Shown here in pieces: positions 58,610-64,000 of a DNA stretch of 64,000 nucleotides (positions are counted from its first letter, which is position 1; every line of letters begins with the position of its first letter). The stretch comes from Planctomycetota bacterium (GTDB taxonomy: Bacteria > Planctomycetota > SZUA-567 > H5-PLA8). The translations under genes were made by a program, and so were the position numbers. The stretch lies in NCBI GenBank assembly GCA_023150555.1, contig JAKLKQ010000005.1:1-64000 (forward strand), written 5' to 3'. The notes under the pieces are model-generated. The model had not been told where the DNA came from, did not search any database, and saw only the letters and a list, made by a program, of their open reading frames with translations.

Positions 58610-59515
58610 TCAGTCCTTCAGCGCTTTCCAAATTTCGTATGCGCAGTCGGAGACGAACGAGTTGCCCTCGTTGTCCGGCGCCCAGCGTAGGTCCTTGCAG
58701 TTCTCGCCCAGCACGGCCAGCGCCAGGTAGCGGTCGCCGGGCAGGTGGATGACGCCGATTTCGCCGCGGAAGCCGCGGAAACCTCCGGGTTTGCTGGCGA
58801 TCCAGACCTTCCGGCGGTCGCGCTTCGGGTCGATCTCTTCCCACGGGTTGAGCGGGATCTTCTTGCGGATGCCGGTGATGTAGGCCTGGATGCGCATGAT
58901 GCGCAGAGCTTCCTCCGTGTATTTTTTGGAAAGCATCTCGCCACGAACCAGTTTTCCCATCAGCGTGGTCCACGCGCGCGGAGTGCCCTGGGCGAAATGG
59001 CGGGTGCCCTTGGGGCGCGCGTTCTTGCGGAAGACTTTGCCCCGTAGCCACAGCGGGGCGATGCCATTGCGCTTGAGGTTCCGGTTGATGGCATTGACGC
59101 CGGCGATGTCGATCAGCACGTTGGTGGCGACGTTGTCGCTGACGGACATCATCAGCACGCACCAGTCGTGCAGGGTCAGGCGCATGCCGCCGTCGAGGTA
59201 GCGCAGCACGCCCGAACCGCCCACCATGTCCGTCGCCGGGCGGTAGGAATAGCGCCGCTTCCACTTCAGCCGGCCTGTCTGAACCTGCCGCAGCACCTCT
59301 ACCAGGATGGCGATCTTGATGCTGCTGGCGGTGGGGAAGTCCCGGTCGGCGTTCAGGCCCGCTTCCTCGCCGGTGTCCAGGCGCACGGCGTGAAAGCCTC
59401 CGGTGCCGCTGAACTTCCTTTCCAGGGCGCTGATCGCCTGCTCCAGGCGCCGGCAGCGCGCGCTGGACTGGGTGCCGGGGCGGACGTCGGGCTTCCTGCG
59501 GGTCTTACGCTTCAT
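58610..59515 (-). CDS. Class A beta-lactamase-like serine hydrolase
   Basis: A 301-residue protein of the beta-lactamase/DD-peptidase fold. Active-site motifs are S-x-x-K at Ser64-Lys67 (TASSIKIAI), S-D-N at 126-128 (SVSDNVATN), and K-P-G at 242-244 (ASKPGGFRGFRGEIGVIHL), where K-T-G is usual. The Glu166-type E-x-x-x-N of true class A beta-lactamases is not evident. No signal peptide is seen: the N-terminus is strongly basic (MKRKTRRK). It may act on a non-lactam substrate in the cytoplasm, or the start may be misplaced. The ATG overlaps the osmC-type stop by 11 bases, and the HpnG-like gene follows after 4 bp. Confidence 0.8.
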   Translation of the reverse strand: MKRKTRRKPDVRPGTQSSARCRRLEQAISALERKFSGTGGFHAVRLDTGEEAGLNADRDFPTASSIKIAILVEVLRQVQTGRLKWKRRYSYRPATDMVGGSGVLRYLDGGMRLTLHDWCVLMMSVSDNVATNVLIDIAGVNAINRNLKRNGIAPLWLRGKVFRKNARPKGTRHFAQGTPRAWTTLMGKLVRGEMLSKKYTEEALRIMRIQAYITGIRKKIPLNPWEEIDPKRDRRKVWIASKPGGFRGFRGEIGVIHLPGDRYLALAVLGENCKDLRWAPDNEGNSFVSDCAYEIWKALKD

Positions 59516-59930
59516 ACACGTAGCGAACCTCGACCTTGACGTCCGGATGCAGGCTGGCTTTGACCGGGCACAGCGCCGCGGCGCGTTCCATCTTCTTGCG
59601 GTCGTCATCGGAAAGCTTGGCGGATTTCGCCTTCGGCACGGTGATCGTGACGGGAAGGCGATCGATGCGCCGTACGGGCTCCTGGATCATGTGCTTCTCG
59701 ACGCGAACGGTCGTGCCGGCGATGTCGAGGTTGTTGCGCTTGGCGACGATGCCCATGATGGTGACCAGGCAGGTGCCCAGCGCGGTGGCGACCAGGTCCG
59801 TCGGCGAGAAACTCTCCCCGCGCCCCTGGTTGTCCTTCGGCGCGTCGGTGGTTAAGGTGTTCTTCGACGGGCCGTGGGTGGCGGTGCAGTGCAGGTCGCC
59901 TTCGTAGACGACATCGATCTCGACGGCCAT
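59505..59930 (-). CDS. OsmC family protein
   Basis: A 141-residue OsmC/Ohr-type protein. The two redox cysteines are Cys54 (TALGTCLVTIMG) and Cys121 (AALCPVKASLHPD), as in thiol-dependent peroxidases that reduce organic hydroperoxides. Other features are the N-terminal strand IDVVYEGDLHCTATHGPS, GESFSPTDLVATAL and the long central helix. The length is normal. The ATG at 59930 has GGAG 9 bases upstream. It overlaps the serine-hydrolase gene by 11 bases. Whether it reduces peroxides or belongs to the general OsmC-like clade cannot be told. Confidence 0.9.
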   Translation of the reverse strand: MAVEIDVVYEGDLHCTATHGPSKNTLTTDAPKDNQGRGESFSPTDLVATALGTCLVTIMGIVAKRNNLDIAGTTVRVEKHMIQEPVRRIDRLPVTITVPKAKSAKLSDDDRKKMERAAALCPVKASLHPDVKVEVRYVYEA

Positions 59931-60033
59931 GGCACGAATCTCCAAAGGGGCTCGTTCGCGGGACCCGGGCATCCTAATCCGCACGCGACGCAGGGTAAAG
60001 CGGGGATGCTGCGGGGCGCTCGGCAGCCCATGC

Positions 60034-60921
60034 TCAACGGGCTGCCAGCAACGGGCCCAGTTCCCGGCGGCGCTGCTCGCGGTAGGCGCGCGGGCTAAGG
60101 CCGCAGAAGGCCTTGAACAAGCGGCTGAAGTGGAACGCGTCGCCGAAGCCGCACGCGCTGGCGACGTCCGCGATGCTGTCGCTGCCGGCGATGAGCAGTT
60201 CCTGCGCGCGCTGCAGGCGTAGGCGCTGCCAGTACGCCAGCGGCGCTTGGCCCGTTGCGGCGCGGAAGACGTCGTGAAAGCGGCTCTCGGAAAGATGCGC
60301 CATCCGCGCCAGGGTCCCGCGCGGCACGGGCGCGCCAAGGTGCGACTCCATGTAGCGCAGCACGGGTTCGATGCGCGCGTGGCGCACCAGGCGCCGGGCG
60401 GCGTCGGGCCGCAGCACCGAGACGCTCAGCACTACGTCGAGCAGTTCCAGCGCCAGGCGACGCCGTCCGGCGAGGGCGCGCAGGGGGAACTCGCCTTCGC
60501 GTGCGCCGGTCGAAGCCAGGGCGCGGTTGATGCGGCCGATGCGCGCGCCGGTTTGCGGCGGTACGGCCAGCGGCGCGTCGAAGAGGTCGAACAGGTCCAC
60601 GCCGCCGAAGAAGGTGGCCGAGAGATGCGACCAGCGGAAGACGTTGAGCTTCGAGGGGTCCATCTGCACGCGCCATCGTTTGCCCGGCGGAAGGATGTAG
60701 GCGCCGCCGCCGGTCACGCGCTGGGTGCGGCCGTCTTCGACCAGCACGCGCAGGGGCGCGCCCAGGCTCTGGCCGATGACCGCGAAGGGCACGTGCGTCC
60801 ATTCGCCGGACAACGTGGTGCGGCTCTCGCCGGCGCGCAGGCAGGCGGCGCGCAGGCGCTCGTCCAGCGCGCGCTCCCACTCGCCGGGCACCGGCATCAG
60901 GCGCAGGACCCGGTAGGGCAT
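60034..60921 (-). CDS. AraC family transcriptional regulator
   Basis: A 295-residue regulator. The N-terminal cupin-like sensor domain (about residues 10-150) includes VTGGGAYILPPGKRWRVQM. The C-terminal double-HTH AraC/XylS domain (about 185-285) has HLSESRFHDVFRAATGQAPL in helix-turn-helix 1 and SIADVASACGFGDAFHFSRL followed by FKAFCGLSPRAYREQRR in the second. It is divergent from the phytanoyl-CoA dioxygenase-like gene, with 191 bp between starts, an arrangement seen repeatedly in planctomycetes and relatives, so it probably controls that gene. A TATAAT at 60947-60952 lies in the shared promoter region. Effector unknown. Confidence 0.9.
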   Translation of the reverse strand: MPYRVLRLMPVPGEWERALDERLRAACLRAGESRTTLSGEWTHVPFAVIGQSLGAPLRVLVEDGRTQRVTGGGAYILPPGKRWRVQMDPSKLNVFRWSHLSATFFGGVDLFDLFDAPLAVPPQTGARIGRINRALASTGAREGEFPLRALAGRRRLALELLDVVLSVSVLRPDAARRLVRHARIEPVLRYMESHLGAPVPRGTLARMAHLSESRFHDVFRAATGQAPLAYWQRLRLQRAQELLIAGSDSIADVASACGFGDAFHFSRLFKAFCGLSPRAYREQRRRELGPLLAAR

Positions 60922-61112
60922 GGCGCGTCCCTGTGGCCCAACTCAGTATAATCCGACATATACAACCGACGCCGCGCTATGGCCCTTGCGCGGCGGACCG
61001 GGCATCCTTCTCTTGTGTTCTAAGGATTGTATCCCGGGCGTCCGGCATCGCAAGGGCGCCGCCGTTGCCCGGTACGCAAGGCGCCCACGCCGAGCCTACA
61101 GGAGGATCGTAC

Positions 61113-61952
61113 ATGTCCACCGAAACTCTCGAGACGGCCGAAGCACGCGCCGTGGAAATCACCGGGACGGACCGCTTTCTCTTCGACCTGCAGGGCTTCC
61201 TGCTGCTGAAGAGCGTGCTCTCGCCCGGCGAATGCCGCGCGCTGCTGGATACGGTGCAGGCGCTGGAGCGCCGGACCTACGACGAGGCCGAGCGCCTGAA
61301 GCGCACCTGGAACGGACATGCGCCGCAACCGACGCTGGCGCTTTCCACCGGGCGCACGCGCCTCAACGGCCTGCTGCGGCTGGATCCGAGGTTCGACGAG
61401 TTGATCGACCACCCCAAGGTGCTGCCGTTCCTGCAGGCGTTCATGCAGGAGCCGCAGTTGGTGAATACCTGGTCGATCTCCAAGCGCGAGGGCGATCCGG
61501 GCGGCAACTGGCACCGCGGACGCGACCCGAGCCACTACACGTTCCGCAACGGCCGAATCAACTCGCGCATGCTGAACGTGGTCTGGTTCCTCACCGACAA
61601 CGGCCCGGAAGACGGCTGCATGCTTGCCCTGCCCGGCGGCCACAAGAGCAACATCGATATCGACCATAAAGCCTACGACAGCGCCGAGATGCCCGGCAGC
61701 GTGCGCGTGACGGGGCGGGCGGGCGACGTCTTCCTGTTCAGCGAGACCGTGCTGCACAACGGACTGAAGAAGACCACCGGGGGCACGCGCACCAATCTCT
61801 ACTACAATTACACGACACGCGACTTCAACGTGATGACCTACTCGCCCCAGCACAACTACCACTTCTGCATGCCGCCGCGCATCCGTGCGCGCTTCACGCC
61901 CCAGCGCCGGGCACTTACGGGTTGGATGGAGCACTTCCTCGCGGAAGATTGA
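61113..61952 (+). CDS. Phytanoyl-CoA dioxygenase (PhyH) family protein
   Basis: A 279-residue Fe(II)/2-oxoglutarate dioxygenase-like protein. Matching features are FLFDLQGFLLLKSVLSPGEC at the N-terminus, the iron-site segment GGNWHRGRDPSHY (first His and Asp of the facial triad), MLNVVWFLTDNGPEDGCMLA followed by LPGGHKSN, and the distal VLHNGLKKTTGGTRTNLYY with the third His and the 2-oxoglutarate-binding Arg. AGGAGG precedes the ATG at 61113. Family members hydroxylate diverse substrates; the large planctomycete-type group has no known substrate. Divergent from an AraC regulator. Confidence 0.88.
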   Translation: MSTETLETAEARAVEITGTDRFLFDLQGFLLLKSVLSPGECRALLDTVQALERRTYDEAERLKRTWNGHAPQPTLALSTGRTRLNGLLRLDPRFDELIDHPKVLPFLQAFMQEPQLVNTWSISKREGDPGGNWHRGRDPSHYTFRNGRINSRMLNVVWFLTDNGPEDGCMLALPGGHKSNIDIDHKAYDSAEMPGSVRVTGRAGDVFLFSETVLHNGLKKTTGGTRTNLYYNYTTRDFNVMTYSPQHNYHFCMPPRIRARFTPQRRALTGWMEHFLAED

Positions 61953-62026
61953 GCACTGGACGGCGCGGCACCGGCGCGTAGGGTCTTGGGATCCCCTATG
62001 TATTCCGCGACCGGAGAACGCAACAA

Positions 62027-62713
62027 ATGACCACCGAACAGCAGCAGTTCGGAGCCCTGCCGCCGGCACAGCCCAAAAAGAAGAGCGGCTGCATGATCAT
62101 CGGCTTGGTGGCCCTCGCCGCCCTGGGCGGGTGCGCGGGACTTGCCTTCTGGGGATTCAACCTGGTCCTGGAACTTAGAAGTGAAACGACCCAGGCTATG
62201 ACCAAGTATTTTTCAGCACTCGACGGCGACCAGTGGGGCAGCGTTTACGATCAGTTTACGACAAGCGAATTCCAAACCAATGTGAGCAAGGATCAATGGC
62301 TAGGCATGAAGGCGCTATACAACGACAAACTCGGGAAGTTCGCGTCGCTCGACAACGCCAACTTCAATGCCTCAAACGTAAATGGCGTCAAGACGGCAAC
62401 GGCATCGTATAACGCGCGGTTCGAGAAGGGGCAGGCGACGATTGCGGTGAAACTGCGCTGGGAGGGCGGCGCCTGGAAGGTCATGGAGATGAAGGTGGAT
62501 TCGCCGCAGTTGCAAGCGGTGTCTCTATCACCCGCCTCGCCTGAGGATCAGTCTATCGCAATTTGTCCACACTGCGGCAAGAACGTTCCCGCAAACTCGA
62601 AGTTTTGTCCGGAGTGCGGCAAGGCAGCTGGGCCCGAAGCGGAGAAAACCGAAGCCCCCGCTGCGCCGGAAGCGGCGAAGACCGAGGCGATCGCAGCACA
62701 TGGGTCTCAGTAG
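62027..62713 (+). CDS. Membrane-anchored protein with C-terminal zinc ribbon
   Basis: A 228-residue protein. A polar N-terminus (about residues 1-20) is followed by one transmembrane helix (about 22-48, MIIGLVALAALGGCAGLAFWG). A globular region (about 55-170) with TKYFSALDGDQWGSVYDQF and KDQWLGMKALYND resembles small DUF4019/NTF2-like extracellular modules. A double CxxC zinc ribbon, CPHCGKNVPANSKFCPECGK, follows (about 182-201), then an Ala/Glu/Lys tail. If the N-terminus is inside, the ribbon lies outside, which is unusual. The body (about 62160-62420) is clearly richer in A+T than neighbouring genes, hinting at different origin. Function unknown. Confidence 0.7.
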   Translation: MTTEQQQFGALPPAQPKKKSGCMIIGLVALAALGGCAGLAFWGFNLVLELRSETTQAMTKYFSALDGDQWGSVYDQFTTSEFQTNVSKDQWLGMKALYNDKLGKFASLDNANFNASNVNGVKTATASYNARFEKGQATIAVKLRWEGGAWKVMEMKVDSPQLQAVSLSPASPEDQSIAICPHCGKNVPANSKFCPECGKAAGPEAEKTEAPAAPEAAKTEAIAAHGSQ

Positions 62714-62719
62714 GGTCCG

Positions 62720-63703
62720 TCAGACGTAGCCGTTCGCGCGGAACCAGTCCACCGCGCGCGCGAGGGGTTCTTCGGGCGGCGTCTGCGGCAGCGCCAGTTC
62801 GCGCACGGCCTTCGCGGCGTCGACGAACATGCGCTTCCGCGCCATGCGCACGGCCTCGAAGCTGATCGACGGCGTCTTGTCCCGGCGCAGGCTGATCGTT
62901 GTGTCGAACCAGCCCGCGAGCCATGCCACGGCGTACGGCAGTTCCACCTTGGGCGCCGGCAGCCCCGTGATGCGCGCCAGGGTCCGGGCGATCTCCACCA
63001 GCGGAAGGTTCTTGCAGCCCAGAATGTAGCGCTGGCCCGTGCGCCCGCGTTCGCAGGCCAGCAGGTGCCCCTTCGCGCAGTCGCGCACGTCGATCAGATT
63101 CAGGCCGGTGTCGATCACCGCAGGCATCTTGCGCCGCAGGAAGCGCAGGATCATCTCGCCGGTGGGCGTGGGCCGCAGGTCGCGTTCGCCGACGGGCGCC
63201 GTGGGGTTGACGATCACCACCGGCAGGCCCTGGGCCGCCATCTCCAGCACCGCTTGTTCGGCCTGGAACTTGGTGCGCTTGTACGTGCCGACCATGTCCT
63301 TCAGCGCGACGGGCGTTTCCTCGGTGCCCAGTGCGCCGCTGGCCGGCAGCCCGATGCAGCCCACTGTGGAGGTGTAGACGATGCGAGCGACACCGGCCTC
63401 GGCAGCGGCTTCCATCAGATGTTTCGTGCCTTCGACGTTGGTGCGGTAGGTTTCCTCGGGGTCGGCTACGTCGAAGCGGTAGTCGGCGGCGACGTGAAAC
63501 AGGCGCGAGCACCCCTTCGCGGCGCGCAGCAGCGACGCGCGGTCGCGAAGGTCGCCGGTGGCGTGCTCCAGGCCGGGCAGGTCTTCGAGCAGCTTGAGGT
63601 TGCTGGAGGCGCGGACCAGCACGCGAACGGCCTCGCCTTCCGCGACCAGGGCGCGGGCGACATGATTGCCCAGGAATCCCGTGGCGCCGGTGACTAGGAT
63701 CAT
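62720..63703 (-). CDS. hpnA: Hopanoid-associated sugar epimerase/dehydratase family protein HpnA
   Basis: A 327-residue extended short-chain dehydrogenase. The N-terminal NAD(P) site is LVTGATGFLGNHVARAL; then come LFHVAADYRFDVADPEETY, NVEGTKHLMEAA, YTSTVGCIGLP and the catalytic Tyr-x-x-x-Lys in GTYKRTKFQAE. Later segments RPTPTGEMILRFLRRKMPA and LNLIDVRDCAKGHLLACERG are characteristic of HpnA, the hopanoid-cluster epimerase. I place the start at the ATG 63703, which opens the Rossmann fold; upstream TTG/ATG codons would add about 13 residues. It is the clearest evidence for a hopanoid pathway here, together with the HpnG-like protein and ispH. Confidence 0.88.
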   Translation of the reverse strand: MILVTGATGFLGNHVARALVAEGEAVRVLVRASSNLKLLEDLPGLEHATGDLRDRASLLRAAKGCSRLFHVAADYRFDVADPEETYRTNVEGTKHLMEAAAEAGVARIVYTSTVGCIGLPASGALGTEETPVALKDMVGTYKRTKFQAEQAVLEMAAQGLPVVIVNPTAPVGERDLRPTPTGEMILRFLRRKMPAVIDTGLNLIDVRDCAKGHLLACERGRTGQRYILGCKNLPLVEIARTLARITGLPAPKVELPYAVAWLAGWFDTTISLRRDKTPSISFEAVRMARKRMFVDAAKAVRELALPQTPPEEPLARAVDWFRANGYV

Positions 63704-64000
63704 TATGTACACGGCCTTATCCGATCGGCCCATCTCCTTCAAGCAGTTGCGCTTCGGAAGGCGAGCTAATCAAAAGCCGAATGCACTTGAGCGCCCCAAA
63801 GTGAAGTTTTTGCAGGGCAAGCACGTTGGAGAATGGTGAGTGGGGTATGCAGGAGAGGAAATCGTGTCTTGGCAGCCTACCTCGATGTGATAGGCTCCCG
63901 AAGGAATGCACAAAGTTCCTAAGGGCGTCCAGACGACTTCCAGCTAGACCGGCGGCCGGACCGAGGTTCCTCACCATGCGGCGACTCCCGGCATTCCTCG
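63704..64000. other. Intergenic sequence to the window edge, nothing identified
   Basis: These 297 bases contain the promoter side of hpnA. A minus-strand open frame (63717-63977) encodes no recognisable protein and its composition is less biased than that of real genes here. No tRNA fold, repeat or terminator was found. Confidence 0.4.

Noticed and set aside
60947-60952. TATAAT box between araC-type and phyH-type genes
   Set aside because: No convincing -35 element at the right distance on the plus strand, so not reported as a promoter.
63717-63977. 86-codon minus-strand open frame at the window end
   Set aside because: No recognisable protein, weak codon bias, and it overlaps the hpnA leader.

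Overview
The window is 64 kb of GC-rich bacterial DNA, gene-dense on both strands, with strong G/C third-position bias. No rRNA, tRNA, CRISPR array, transposase or phage gene was seen. The gene mix suggests a Planctomycetota-like or related (PVC, Hydrogenedentes-type) heterotroph: a formylglycine sulfatase, a Hanks Ser/Thr kinase, an ECF sigma factor paired with a membrane-anchored squalene-cyclase-repeat protein, a HEAT-repeat exported protein, a HEGTH metallopeptidase, an AraC regulator divergent from a PhyH dioxygenase, and hopanoid-associated genes. The phylum is inferred from gene content only.

Layout. 1-3.7 kb: end of a membrane protein, an ArnT-like glycosyltransferase and a sulfatase. 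3.8-8.4 kb: class I phosphomannose isomerase, divergent from a three-gene sugar ABC importer (binding protein and two permeases) that lacks its own ATPase. 8.4-8.8 kb: an AT-rich non-coding island between convergent genes. 8.8-15.9 kb: pgi, the ECF sigma/prenyltransferase-repeat pair, a lipoprotein, and biotin carboxylase plus a biotin carrier protein. 15.9-21.7 kb: three small membrane proteins, acyl-CoA dehydrogenase, FkbM methyltransferase, icd and a DUF2199 protein. 21.7-30 kb: wecB, exported TPR and thioredoxin-like proteins, a membrane protein, a DUF309 protein, a metallopeptidase and a TIM-barrel isomerase. 29.6-35.1 kb: a second AT-rich island, a 1172-aa HEAT protein and a putative lipoprotein. 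35.2-39.3 kb (minus strand): a degenerate receiver, a GT2 glycosyltransferase, a membrane protein, a heme-NO-binding (H-NOX-like) protein and a Ser/Thr kinase whose start overlaps the H-NOX stop. 39.7-43.1 kb: a five-PAS/GAF/sigma-54 activator. 43.1-44.2 kb: a zinc alcohol dehydrogenase. 44.3-56.4 kb: a cluster of one medium and three large exported beta-propeller (NHL/FlgD-Ig-like) proteins with two GntR-LacI hybrid regulators. 56.4-63.7 kb: ispH, an HpnG-like phosphorylase, a serine hydrolase, an OsmC protein, the AraC/PhyH pair, a zinc-ribbon membrane protein and hpnA.

The most interesting signals are: (1) the translationally overlapping H-NOX-like sensor and Hanks kinase; (2) the exported beta-propeller family with paired hybrid regulators, including a frameshifted relic of a paralogue tail; (3) AT-rich intergenic islands about 21 kb apart that share a near-identical segment of about 36 bp and are packed with dyads, some of whose sequence words recur in two further intergenic regions.
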